The notes under the pieces: generated by a model
The model's database searches: none
The model's input: only the letters and a program-made list of their open reading frames with translations
What the model was told of the DNA's origin: nothing
Part shown: piece after piece, positions 24,812 through 36,810 of the stretch
How the letters are laid out: each line of letters opens with the position of its first letter
Numbering within the stretch: position 1 is the stretch's first letter
DNA from: Eumeta japonica
Lineage: Eukaryota > Arthropoda > Insecta > Lepidoptera > Psychidae
Reading direction: 5' to 3'
NCBI GenBank assembly: GCA_005406025.1
Contig: BGZK01001194.1
Span: 62,001-126,000, forward strand
Length of the DNA stretch: 64,000 nucleotides
Translations under genes and position numbers: made by a program

Positions 24812-25560
24812 TTGGCATGCATAAAAGCATCTGCAGTTCAAGAGGTCGAAAGAGGTGAAAACCTAAACTATCACTTGCAATGCGATTCAACAAACACTGT
24901 CAATATAGTTGACACCTGGGGCCATTCCATAACAAGCGAGGGTTTGTTAGGTTCCGAACGTCTCCAGCAACGCATAATCGAAAACAAGAAAGCGGAGTTG
25001 GAGCAGAGCAGGCAAAGAGTTCACAAAGAATACTACGAGTCTTATGGACGCATGGGTACTATAGGATGAGCCGCAAAAAGCTTGCCCGGGGCAAAATACC
25101 CGCATTGAGCAAGCACATTCCAAGCCAAGACGAAGAAGCCAACAGTGTCAATAGACCCTAAAACCGCGCCATTAAGAGCGCAAATAGGGGAGGTCGATCC
25201 ACCTACCTCAGTTCCTGTAAGGTGACTACGAGACCACTACGCGAACGCATTCTCAGAGTTTATAGCGCTTACCCCAACAGCCCTGAAAGTCTACAAAACC
25301 ACGTGCGAGGGGATATTGAGGTTATACCAAAATAAGTCTGACGAACGGCTGATGGCTGCGTTTGAGAACACGGAGGCCTCCATATATGACAAAGACTCAA
25401 ATAATCCTGAAAGGAAAAATAAGTATTATATATATATATATATATGTCGGTCTACAGTGTGACAAATGGCCTTGTGGCCCTTGATGAGGAACAGACGGAC
25501 CGTACAGAAAGACCAAAATACATCACCCTCTCGTATGACCTGATAGTGGTCACTGCTTGA
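24812..25560 (+). pseudogene. Probable upstream part of the viral replicase fossil
   Basis: Discontinuous open pieces on the same strand lead into the helicase: an 85-codon frame at 24812-25069 (charged, with ENKKAELEQSRQRVHKEYYE), then further protein-like stretches (TALKVYKTTCEGILRLYQNK near 25280). A TA microsatellite lies at 25427-25445. Codon-like texture suggests former coding sequence. No named domain (methyltransferase or macro) is recognised, so membership in the same fossil is inferred from position and strand. Confidence 0.45.
25427..25445. repeat. (TA)n microsatellite
   Basis: About 19 bases of alternating TA, lying inside the fossil viral region shortly upstream of the recognisable helicase motifs. 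Confidence 0.9.
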
Positions 25561-25572
25561 TACACGAGGGTT

Positions 25573-26480
25573 GTGTTGGAGGAGCGAATTCTGGAGATGG
25601 TAAAAACCGTTACCAGACGTAAAGCTTCCAGAGACGCCCGAGAAGACTGGTTGGTACCCGATTTAACATGGGTCAATAGACTTCTAGACTGCGAAAAAAC
25701 AACATGGGTCGTCAAACACTTCGAATTGGGGAGGGACGTTGTCATTACCACAACACGAGAAACAGCAAGAGACTTCAAAAAAAAGCTTATTAGCAGACTG
25801 GGAGCCGATGCACACAGCAAAATGAAAACGTGGCGTCGGTCTTGGTGAATGGCTTCCGGGGACCGAAGAGCTGCTATCGACTGATCGTAGATGAAGCCCT
25901 CATGAGCCACTTTGAAACCATTATTATAGCGACGCGTCTTGCGGGTGCAAAAGAGGTCCTTCTGATAGACGATGTTACCCAACTCCCCTTCATTGACAGG
26001 CTGAATCTCTTTGAAATACAGTCCATTTGACCAAACTTGGTGGTAACGGTCATGAAGGAATTGCTCTGCATCTACAGAAACCCGATGGATGTAACATATG
26101 CCTTTAAAGAGGTACATAGTGGTATATATCTCCATGACTCAGATCCGGTCATTGCGGCTGGAGAGATATAGTGACGGAAACATCCCGAAATATCTCCCAA
26201 ATACACTCTACCTAATATATACACAGGAAGAGTCACCCAGGGATTCGTAAAAGGAAAAGAAGGGATACGGGTCTTAACTATCCACGAAGCACAGAGCCTG
26301 ACGTTCCAAAGAACCGTCATTGTGCGCATCACGGCAAAATATAAATTACACGACAGTGCATCACACGCCGTGGTGGTGATAACGCGCCAAACCGCCAGTT
26401 GTGTATACTACATAGAAGACCGTGAAGACGCAATCGGCAGATTCACTTTAGAGACAATTTCGATCTTAGTTTTTTTCTAA
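25573..26480 (+). pseudogene. Endogenous viral element: SF1 helicase of alphavirus-like plus-strand RNA virus
   Basis: A broken helicase domain of the kind in replicase polyproteins of the alphavirus-like supergroup (Viral_helicase1). Motifs appear in the right order. A degenerate Walker A (CEKTT, about 25690) has lost its Gly residues. Then come motif Ia (VVITTTRETARDF), Walker B (VDEAL, about 25887), motif III (DDVTQLP, about 25970), motif IV (YRNPMDV, about 26070), motif V (TIHEAQSLTF, about 26278) and motif VI (VVVITRQTA, about 26370). The frame shifts near 25830-25848, and in-frame stops follow at 26028 and 26170-26175. It ends at a TAA at 26478-26480. It cannot encode a working enzyme. 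The host is insect-like, so a nege-, virga- or related insect virus source is plausible. Confidence 0.82.
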
Positions 26481-26598
26481 TTAAGTGACAGCCACTAGGT
26501 TGGGTTCCTCAGTCAAATTTATACCAATATATTTTGATGATCATTTTCTTAAAGATTAAACTAAGTATTTTCGATTGGATTAAAATCAGAATCGTTTT

Positions 26599-26840
26599 GG
26601 TTATCCTCACCCATGCACACTTGTAACTCCAGAGAAGTCATCAGTGCGTTGCCGGACTATTGAGTAAATGAATAAGATATATCTGGATAAGGAGGGAGTT
26701 GAATGAAGGAAAGGGGAATGAGCGATCAAAACTATCACTGATAGGACGAAACAACAGCAGTAGCTGTTACTTTCACGTCAATATTCTGTAAGAGAATAAT
26801 ATGATCTTACCGGTCGAGCTGACCATTTTTGTGCTGTAAT
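26599..26840 (+). repeat. Dispersed repeat family R, copy 1
   Basis: About 240 bases that resemble 57737-57980 in the same orientation. Shared phrases include CAGTGCGTTGCC / TAGTGCGTTGCC, GGACGAAAC(A/G)CAACAGC and ACCGGTC. Probably a transposon fragment common in Lepidoptera. The class is not assigned. Confidence 0.6.
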
Positions 26841-28089
26841 AAAATTAATCACAGCATAGCTCTAATACATACATCATAATATACACAAAAAAATGTATAT
26901 GTATATATAAACGGCGGACTATCACAGTCGCCTCGGAGAACGGATTTCTTGTGGTGTGTGGGCAAAATGAAGGACAGCGTTTTCAGACGTTAAAATTTTT
27001 TAAGTTATTGCATAGCTTTTATTGCAGGCTTTGAGCGCGGCGACCGAATCAAGAAATTCCGTAACGAAAATAAAACCTAACACCCCCCACTCCGCCTACC
27101 ATGTAGCTAGGCCGAGCGTTCGATTAACGCGTTTGTATATGGTACGACTGTACGAAGCTCGCACGGATCGAGACGAGCTGCACCGAAATCGAACGAATAC
27201 GTAAGCAACTGTTTTTGAGAAAGTATATAGGTGTATAGGTATCTATCATATTTTTATAATGCCACACTCACCGCATGTGCCCCGTAAGTATACATGTAGG
27301 TATATATGTATACATAGGTGAACCTATGTACAACACTGAATAGCAGTTGTTGGTGAATAGCTAGACGCGTAAAATTTGTGTATAAAATGTTTTAAATATG
27401 AATAAACAAAATGCATTTATTAATGAAGAAAGTGATGAAAAACTTGAATTAATATCAAAGAAAAGAATACTGCATAAATAAATAAATAATTATAATTGCT
27501 TAAGTTGATAAAAATGCTATGCAATAGCTTTACCGCGGCAGTCCCCGAGTGCCACAGGTTTAATTTTTTATTACAGTCGAGCTTTGTATGTGGAGGTCGG
27601 AATACAATTGCGATGAATACACCAATTCCGCTGCAATTTATAGATGGCACATCCGCCCGCACATATGAGTTGCATATATTTTAATCAAGGGGGTGTGGCC
27701 ATGCACTTTTCATTTTTCACGCATGAGCGCCACATGCGCTCGGTACACCGATTCGCAATCGTACTGTAACGACTGCTGCCGTTTTCGGCCTCTCATTGAC
27801 CCCCCTCTCGCCAAGGCACAATTTCATGTGCAACTCATACACGCATCACAATTTTCGTATTCATAATAAGACAAAACAATAAAACAAGCAAGATAAAAAT
27901 ACTAAACACAATAAATATACGAAAACAGGCAAACATTACAGAATATATAATTTTTTACAACTAATCCCTATCCGGGTAATAAAAACACAACTATTCAAAT
28001 TCTTTAATGAACACAATACAATAAAAACACAAGGGAATTTTTAACCTAGTCCGTTTTATAAAACAAAATAATATATTTATTCACAAATT
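26841..28089. other. No gene recognised
   Basis: Mixed sequence with a GC-richer patch at 27020-27200 and another at 27690-27830 (GCGCCACATGCGCTCGG). Short frames only. The part next to 28090 could include the LTR of the BEL/Pao element, but no LTR ends could be set. Confidence 0.4.
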
Positions 28090-29475
28090 AATGGTAAGAG
28101 CGTGGCTGTCTATAACATTCTTCCCCTCGGTGTGCAGCACTAGACCTCAGGATATGGAGCAGCCACCGCCTCGGATGACACCAGCACTACGATCTTCGAA
28201 GTGGAACGCCGCAGAACTCCTCAGTCATCTCGACGTCCACCACACGGACTTGATTGTCAGGATCCGGGTAGGTCTTCTTAATTTTGCCTCGAGACCACGA
28301 GAATCGAGGTGATGATGGGTCAACGATCAGCACGATGTCGCCCTCGGCCGGCGCGCGACATGTAGGGTTGCCGCGTGCCCGACGGGGCACTAAAGTAGGT
28401 AAGTACTCCTCCAACCACCTCTGCTAAAAATGATCGGTGAGACGTTGACTGGTTTTCCGGCTTGCAGGTCTAAGGACCACGTTATCGTCGAAATGGCCTA
28501 CTGCGGCAGCGCTGCTGAAGCGCCTGATTAAGGGTGGTTAGGCGTGAGACCCTCGGCCTCCGTAAGTTTGATGTCCACTTCCCTCAACGGCCTGAATTTG
28601 CCAATCTGCTCGGCTTCGAGCAATAGGGTGTGGAGAACTTCTTTGTGAAGGCTCCTCTCTCAATGTAGCGGCTAACGCGGTTTTTACAGATCACACCAAA
28701 GGTTCCCAGGCACCACCCACGTTTGGAGCGGTGGGAAGTATAAATTTTCATGATATGGTGCGGATATCGGTCTCTTTTTTCATGTCCTCGTGTACCTCTC
28801 GTATGTTCATCAGTTCTTTTTTTTTGAACCGAAAGAATTCGTACCATTGTCCGAGTATTTCACTCTCGTAGTTCCTCTTCGAGCAATAAAACAACCCGAA
28901 GCAATATCTTTCGATGTTAGGTTCGATGATAAGGACTTTGCTAGCTCAGTGCGTACGGCGCATGTAGTCAAGCATGTGAATAGTGCCTCGCATCTCTTTT
29001 CGTGTTTCCGGCCTATCGTCACTGTCGTAGGCCCGAAATAATCAACTCCTGTACACGTGAAAGTAGGTTGATGATGATATAGATGTTCGGGGGGTAGATC
29101 GCCCTCTGCAGACGGCATTTTCGGCAGACTTTTATTGATTCTGCACCACTGACATTCATAGGCTATTTTTCTCATTTTCGTTCGCAACGATGTGATGTAG
29201 TATCTTTATCTAACCTCGTTTATCACGGAATTGTGCTTTCCGTGATTATACTTTTCATGATAATGTTTTATAATTAATTTTGCAATCGAATTACACTGAG
29301 CACATCGGGACGATTCAGCGTAGACGACCACATCCGTAGCGGCCTTCATTTTTCCTTTCAGATGAAGAACGCCGATTTCTGGTATTATTGGTAGGGCTTG
29401 TTTGAACTTTACTAGAATCAACAGCCACAGGACGTTATCAAAGACATCCGACATATCCAGAAATATCAGCAGCAC
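28090..29475 (-). mobile_element. BEL/Pao LTR retrotransposon pol fragment: integrase to C-terminal domain
   Basis: Minus strand, 5' to 3'. First a zinc-binding region with IKHYHEKYNHGKHNSVINEV (about 29220-29280). Then CQWCRINKSLP and the integrase core: TGVDYFGP holds the first catalytic Asp (about 29050) and SDNGTNS the second (about 28840). A broken stretch follows where the third catalytic Glu cannot be recognised. Last comes a C-terminal tail (EYLPTLVPRRARGNPTC, then VLIVDPSSPRFSWSRGKIKK, 28187-28414) typical of BEL/Pao. Reverse transcriptase and RNase H are not seen. Frameshifts and stops divide it, so it is inactive. Confidence 0.88.
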
Positions 29476-30297
29476 GCATTTGAAAATCGACTGAGTTCAT
29501 GATTTGGGTTACTGCCTTGAGTTCGTGAGTGAGTTCATTAGACCCTTCATCATCGAACGCTCCTACAAGTACTATGCTAATTGTGAGAGGATCTCAATAG
29601 AGTTGGATACTGGCTCGCCAATTTCAGTCTTTCAAGCACCTTGCCCAGCACCGGCAAAAGCGTTAGCAGCATGTTAGCCTTTGGGTCGGTCGCTGACTTA
29701 TTGCCGCAGTGTGCAAAATGTACAAAGTACAATAAGCCCACTTTGTAAATATCAGGGAAAATTTCTTTCAATATGCACTTTCGAGACATTGTAAAAGTCT
29801 CTACAGCTGCCACCTTCCACACCTCACGTACGATTCAAGCTATGACACTTTAGATTCCCGGATTGGTATTCGCTAAGGATGGTGTAATTTTTCCCAAATA
29901 ATCTGTGCTGATTAAAAATTCACGCTAACAAGATGGCAGCATTATAGCTGCAAAACTGACATTTGCAAAAAATATTCAATGTTTAGATAATAGGTCAATT
30001 ATCTAGGTCTGTGACTGTGAATGTCGAAATTGGGATCGATTTCGACAAATTAATTACATTTCGTTGAATTTACATATCCCACGAAAATGATTAATGATGT
30101 GACCTGTTACCGGGAATATTAGGTTTTCACTATTACAGATGACATGAGTAATAGTTGTCACGCCGCCGACCATGTATACTTGACGCTGCATAGAAATCAT
30201 TGTTAAAAAGCGATTCTTTAATAACACCATAGAATTGAATGTAAATATTCATCGATAACGAATAAAACATCCACGAAACAATACAAGGGATAATCAT
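29476..30297. other. No gene recognised
   Basis: An 81-codon minus frame (29577-29822) next to the BEL/Pao fragment matches nothing I can name. It could belong to the same insertion. The rest is AT-rich without features. Confidence 0.35.
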
Positions 30298-30450
30298 ATC
30301 AAATCAAATCAAAAATATCTTTATTTCGGAGGTAACAGAAATTACACTTGAAATGCGTCATAAACAACTGTTTTCGACATTAACATTACCACCCATTTCA
30401 AATGTTGATTCACCATAAGAAAAATGCAGAAGAAACTCAAGGCTAGCTTT
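30298..30450 (-). mobile_element. LINE 3'-end fragment with TCAAA-type tail
   Basis: Starts ATCAAATCAAATCAAAAATA then TCTTTATTTCGGAGG. Read on the minus strand this is a LINE 3' UTR ending in a short tandem tail. It is close to the AAACTCAAATTCAAAATATC tail of the CR1/Zenon-like LINE at 36811, so it is likely a 5'-truncated relative. Confidence 0.55.
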
Positions 30451-30699
30451 TTTTTTTACTCATTGATACAAAATATTGAATAATTGTTAATAAATATGTG
30501 CCAAAAAGAAAACAAGATACTTAAAAATTATAGTATTTATTATTTTTCACCAATATCTATCTTTTTAAAGTATTCACCTTGAACATTTACACACTTTTCC
30601 ATACGTTTAAGCCAATTGAAAAATACCTCTGACCCCTTATTAAAATATTTCAGAAATTTCGAAATTTTAGGAAATTGGTGTGTCTTCCTTGGTCTCAAA

Positions 30700-31560
30700 T
30701 TTTCTTGCCTATCAATTTTCTATTAATTTTAGTAAACAAGTAAAAAATGCATGGTTCCAAATCAGAGGAACATGGTGAGTGAAGTAGGATAAACACCTTT
30801 TTGTATCAAAAAAATTAAGGATTTTGGTTGACGTGTGCAGCGCGGCTTTGTCGTGGTGGCAGCTGACAATACTGCTGAAGCACAAACTGTCATAATTCCA
30901 CATAAACCACTCAGGATTAATTATTTTTTTAGTCCTCTAGCACCAGAGTAGCATTATGACCAGTCTTAGAAAAAATAAAAGTATCGATCATTTGTTTCTT
31001 TATGCTTGGTGCATAGCGACGTTTTGTTGGTGTTGGTTCATTTTTATTATACGATCGATTGTCGCTTTGTTTCCGGGTCTTAGTTATATGTATCGTCGCT
31101 GATAAGCCTATCGTATTCGCTTTTTTCTCGCCTCTGTCAAATTTGACTATAATAAATAGGCGCCAATCTTTCTACACATAGGTCTTTTTGTGTGGTATCC
31201 ATCTTGAACAACACTTACGGAGATAAAAGTGATCGTGAATAATGGTTTGCGTCGCTGATTTTCCAATACCCAGTTCTCGCTCAAGGTCTACCTTTAAGAT
31301 CTGCATAAGTAATTCTTCAGTTTTTTCGAATCGATTTTCAACTGCTTGAACATTTTCCTTAGTGACTACCGTTGGCGGCAGACCTGTCTTCACTTCATCT
31401 TCTCGAAGTTTCGAAACGAAGTTTCTCCGTTCTTTTATAAACTCAGTAAACAGATTAAAAATTGTTGTTTATAAACAAATAGATTAATCAAAAGTTACTA
31501 CCAAAAGTTTAAAACATTTTTAGGACTTTTAACTTTTTATAACCATACCTAATAAATCGT
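30700..31560 (-). mobile_element. Mariner-family transposon remnant (1)
   Basis: Minus-strand transposase pieces. The N-terminal half is at 31172-31393 (GLPPTVVTKENVQAVE, then LGIGKSATQTIIHDHFYLRK and CCSRWIPH), with the helix-turn-helix and linker typical of mariner. Near 30780-30900 the second catalytic region reads SCHHDKAALHTSTKILNFFD then a decayed form of the SPDLAPCDFF block. Stops and frameshifts separate the parts. A mariner-like end (TTAGGTATGG on the minus strand) lies near 31555. The opposite end is not clear. Confidence 0.8.
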
Positions 31561-34435
31561 ATCGCGAATATTATGTCGACTGAGTTCCATTGTTGCAAGC
31601 AAATTCCCACCAGATTCTCACAAAGTATTTTAAAGAAAATAATATTTGAACTCAAATATATTTGTTCCATTTGGAAATTTAAAAACTAGTCTACGATGGT
31701 GTATAACTTGCTAATATCAAATCATTGAGCAAAAAGTATTTAAGCATACCCTTTGCATCCATGAAAACCTATGAATTTTTTCAAATTGAAAATAATAAAT
31801 ATAGAATTACTACAATATTCAATTTGAATAAAAATATGTCTACACTCGAATACGTTTTGTCTAATATCTTTGCTCTATTGATGCTACATTTTGTGATTCT
31901 ATGATTGCTTTCGACATGCCGATATTGTCCCACTTTAAGATCAAAACTAAAATAAGACATATATATCTTTCGGTTACTGCAGTGAAAATTCGTAAATCAT
32001 TCATTATTTGAAGACCGTGTTTAACGCTGAGTTCGGTCACTGCAAGCGATCACTTGAAATCCCCATTGACCATTATTTTTGTATCCATTTGTATATCCAG
32101 TTGAAATATTCAATTTTTATGTAATCTTACTAAAAGTACGTAGTGGATTCCTATTATGGCCTTAATTGGTGGTTCGTCAAAATCAATTTACCAAAAAGGC
32201 TTTATTTCTTAAGAATTTTATACTTCTCATACTTGTCCCGTTAATAAATTCAGTAAACTCTAATCTCTGATGTTTTTTCCATGGAGTCTATGCAGCACAC
32301 AATTATTTATTATTTAAGGAAAAAAGACTGCTTCGTGGTCACGACAATACGCTTGTACTTGAGTTATGTTTGACTCAATAAAATAAATGTGAGGTAGGTG
32401 TTATTTTGAGCGAAAACAGCTTATTTTTGTGACACCTCTTTGAAATTATTAATTTCAAGTGAAAGTGTTTTTATAAGTTCTGTATAAATTAAAAATATTT
32501 TAATAATTTTTTTGTTATACCTATAAAATACTTTTTTCCATAAATAACTTCTTGTTCTTACTTATAGGTTAATTTATATTCCCATTGATATAAAAATTTT
32601 AGGAATTTTGGCAAAAAATTGCGGCTGGTAGTGCTGGCAGCATTATCTGTTAATGTTATCCTTCTTAGAGTTTTAAAGTGACTAAAACAGGTGGAAATTT
32701 TAAAGAGTAAGGTAAGGAGTACAAGGTGGATGCTTCAACACATCTCAGTCAAGTGGTTTTATTTTCATTAAATGGCTAATATGTGCTTGATGTGGCGTTA
32801 TAATGGTCGAAGATCATATCTTTTTTATCAGTGCAGACCATTGTAATTCAGAGATTTATTATTGAACAACTTGTATTTGAGGTTATATGAACAACACAAA
32901 TTACTTACACTTTCATAACATGTTTTCATCTTTGTAACTAAAACTTTTATGATTTTCATACATCACATAGAGCCCACAATTCCGACATTTTTCATCTATT
33001 GTGGATTACTTCACATAAGGGAGCACGAATTTCGTGGACATAACAAATTTCAAACGTCGATGGAGTAGAAAATTTTATTATTCTAAACTAGAAAAATAAT
33101 ACGCTCATCGAATCTAAAGTCTCGTTGGAAGATGGTCATTTGCATTACTTCAATTTATCATATTGATAAGGCCGCGGTAATCTTAAATTGTATCACTGCG
33201 TCTTTTGCCTCTGCACGTTGTAGATATACCTATGCACGCATGATTCATATATTTCCGAGATAAACGCCGTTATAGTTAGCGTAAAAAAAAAAGAATAGAC
33301 ACGTCCGACGTTATGTCAAATAGTAATTATCTTTATCGTCACGTTCGTGGCCTCTTCATAAAAAAAATTAAGAGCAGAAATTAGCTAAAATTACCCGTGT
33401 AAACAGTTTAAGTAACAATTAAACACGTGGGAATCGGGCGTAGATTTCTACTAATGATTTGCGTAAACAACTTTTACACAGAGCAGTAATGATAAAACAA
33501 TCTTGTTTGCTACCGTTTGGAACACGTACTCACTGTGTAACTATATTCCGTGAGGGAAACGTGCAATTAGGACCGTAATAAGAAACTGTATCACTAGGAA
33601 TTTGATTCAGACACACAAACAGTCTAGTAGCACTAGAAAATAATCAGGTTTAATTAATATTTGACTTGTTAATTGATAGCTGATAGTGATTGTTGATTCA
33701 TCTTTGTCTATCCATTCCATCGTAATGTCAAACGATCTATTTTAATATTTCAATTATTACGAAAATTGTCATTGTCTAATAAAATATTTTTTTTATTGAG
33801 AGACTTAATACTACAGACTTTACACTTGCCTATAAATCAGATTCTTATGAAGGAGGTAAATTTACTTCTTATCGTTTGGTTATATATGAAAAACATTTAT
33901 AAAAAACAACAAACAAGAAGCAAAAGTTTCGATTTTTCAATAAGTAATTAAGTGAAATTATTTAATAGTACAGTTAACGCAATAAACGCATAGCAGGATT
34001 GCGATATCGATGATCGTTCACGTAAAATATGTAGTCAGATCTAAGAGATATTTTATAAGACTTCTTTTGTCGGTGTGTTAGTTGGTCGAACGAAGACGCT
34101 GTAAACTTTAATTATTTATTTGTCGTTTTCAATTTAATACATAATAAGGCGCCAAGGGTATCTTGGTCAATTTTTTTAACATAACTAATACCACTGAATT
34201 TTCACAGTTACAAGTTTGCGTTCGCTTTTCGTTCTTTTAATTATCACTAACCGTTGAATTAAAAATAACAATGCAGAATGAATTGAAAGACAATTATTAA
34301 ATTTTAAAACGTGCGTAATTCTTATCTATCCTAGATTTATTAAGTGCTACTGATAATAATAAAAAGTTGGAATTATTAGAGAATTGTAATTAAACAATTA
34401 AATTATATTAAAGAATTACATTATAGATACAACCT
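31561..34435. other. AT-rich stretch, no gene recognised
   Basis: Only short chance frames. No transposon protein, repeat array or RNA gene is recognised. Polyadenine and short palindromic patches are common but unremarkable. Confidence 0.4.
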
Positions 34436-34437
34436 AT

Positions 34438-34510
34438 TGGTGGCTCAGTAGTTCAGAGCGTCGTCATCGAACTGGAAGGCATTGAGTTCCATCTTGGACA
34501 TTGGCGAATC
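34438..34510 (+). repeat. tRNA-like (SINE-type) Pol III promoter sequence, weak
   Basis: TGGCTCAGTAGTTCAGAGCG near 34441 resembles a tRNA A box, and GAGTTCCATCTT about 47 bases later is a poor B box. It cannot fold as a clean tRNA, so a decayed tRNA-derived SINE is the better reading. Confidence 0.3.
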
Positions 34511-36810
34511 GAATAGTGTTTTTATTTTAAATCGAATTAAAAAAAAAACACTCGTTTCATGTCTCGAAAAACAGCGACGTTGTCATCTTTCTGATGGCAA
34601 CGGTCGTCAGCAGGCTTCAACCCGCACTGCGCCGGCGTGGACTTGATCGACCGAATTTCAAATAAAACAATGTCTGCTGAAGAACATTCCTCAGCGGTTA
34701 GATAATTGTCAGAGTCGGACTAAACTTGAAGGGCCCGGGTCGTATTATGAACTAGAAGGGTAGACGGGATACATAATTTTAATAGTTAAAAATGTACGTC
34801 GTATGTTACAAAGCATCAAAGAAATGAGGTTGAATGGTTAAAAGTTGAAGCTGTCCAAAAATTTTCAATTTTTGAGAATTTTGAATCTTTTCAATTTTTT
34901 ACATGTCGATTTTAATACGTCTATTATTTCATAAAACCTAAAAATTACCTCTTAAGCTTCAAAACAGATCAAAATTGGCTATTTCGTTCGGCTTTTTAAA
35001 ATCACTTTCAAATTTTTTGATGGAGTAATACTCTTGAAAGGCCATCATTTTTGTACTAAAAACGGTATTGAATTCCACAATTTTATTAATCGATAAATAC
35101 TGTTGTTCAAAAACAAAAACAAAAGCGCCATTATAATTTTTTAACTGAACAATGTACAAGAGAGTCATATCTCAGCTAAATAGCGGGAAGTTTCACGGAT
35201 GGTCTCGTGGTCAACCGTTTTTCAAATTTGTCTGTTTGAATTCTCTCTCAATATGAATTAAGTATTTTACATGTAGGTCGTAAGCGTGAAGGTAGGTGTT
35301 GTAGGTGCCTGAGCAGGCTGAGGCACGGCTGGCAAACACCACCTCGAGTATATATGGCCAGTCCGACACTGGTAACTGTAAGCCGACGCAACATTTACAC
35401 ATCGGCCCGTGTCGAGTTTATAAGTCGGAGATTATATTGCTAACGTCTCGTTCCGTGTGTCAAAATTAAATATCACTAGTGTTTATCGATTCTTTAATTA
35501 CACTCCTCGTTCGCACCAATTAATGACAAATAATAATGGCGGACAGTTATTCGTCCATCGCGGGCCGACTGTCGCCGTAATTACGCTAACGGATACCGTT
35601 GCCTGTCTTTTTGACACGGTTTTGTATTTATTGTTATTCGACACAATGAAATACTGTATAAAAAAAAAAAAACGTACGTTAGATACCGTTTTCATGTGTC
35701 GGAAACATTAGTATCGTACGAGTGAGAACGAGAAATTTTTCTTGCGTCGCAAGCTATTAAGAGCTTTTAAGCGTAGAACACAATAAACGAATGAAAGAAG
35801 GGACATATATTTTTGTATTTCGATTGTGAATCAATCCATATACGCATATCTGTATAAAAAGCGACACATTTCTCTTTTAATAATAAAAAATATACGTTCG
35901 CTATGATGTATTCACGAATGATACCATCGATTTTAAAGGTGGTCATTGACAGTCTTTTAAAAATGCATATATGAAAATGGTTCAACTATTTCGAAAGTTA
36001 TTGTGTCTCCTTCAAGCCTAATGCTGTGTGTTGTCGAGTTTGAACAAGGCGCAATGGATTTTGTCCGGTTTATTTGATATCTAAGCGTTGTCTGTTAAAC
36101 AAAAAAGTGGGATGTGGCCTTCCTTTTCCAAAAAAATTATGACAGCAGTAGAATTTAGGATGGGTTTAGGATATTTAAAAAAAAGTGCTATTTATTTAAT
36201 AGGTATGTATTTATCGCCATAAATTATTATATAATATCGCTGTTTAGACTGCTAATTGTATATTTGAATGTTTGTTACTCGCTCATAGCAAAACGATGTA
36301 AAATAAATTTCGATGATTGAGCAGAAATGATCATGTTTTATATATAAAATGATAAGAAACCGAAGAATAGGAAAACCGAAGAATCGCAGCTGACATATGA
36401 ATTCGATTTTGATAAAACAGGTACAGAAAAGTACTTTGGCATTTAAAAAATTAAGGCAAAATTAAGTATCAACGGTAAGGAAAGAATGAATTCATTAAGG
36501 GGTATAAGAATCGAGTCTGGAGATATTCGTGATGAAGACTTCAATGTTCTAGCGCCATCCACCGACAACGGGATAGGGAATGCAATCGGCAGCAGCGTTG
36601 GGCGATCGATAGCGGGACATGTTTCGTATTTCAGGTAGAATATTATAAAAAAATAAGACATTTTTAATTTCGGAACTATTATACGATCACTTTTGTGTCT
36701 GTCTATTTGTTTGTCTATCTGTACCATCGCCTGATTACCGGTAACTATTTCTAAAGATGACCTTAACATGCTTTTAAATAATATACAATACTGTATTAAT
36801 TTGTTTCAAA
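34511..36810. other. No gene recognised
   Basis: Short frames only. The stretch at 35200-35400 (including a GAGTATATATGGCC TATA-like run near 35344) is somewhat GC-richer and may contain an old repeat or promoter. Nothing can be assigned. Confidence 0.35.

Noticed and set aside
25452..26135. 227-codon minus-strand frame, the longest frame in the window
   Set aside because: It is antisense to the viral helicase fossil. The sense strand carries ordered SF1 motifs, and the antisense reading has no recognisable domain.
34438..34510. Functional tRNA gene
   Set aside because: The A box is good but the B box is poor and a cloverleaf does not close, so it is listed only as a weak SINE-like sequence.
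36443..36769. 108-codon minus frame
   Set aside because: No recognisable domain and not part of the adjacent LINE. It could be an old repeat, but nothing supports it.
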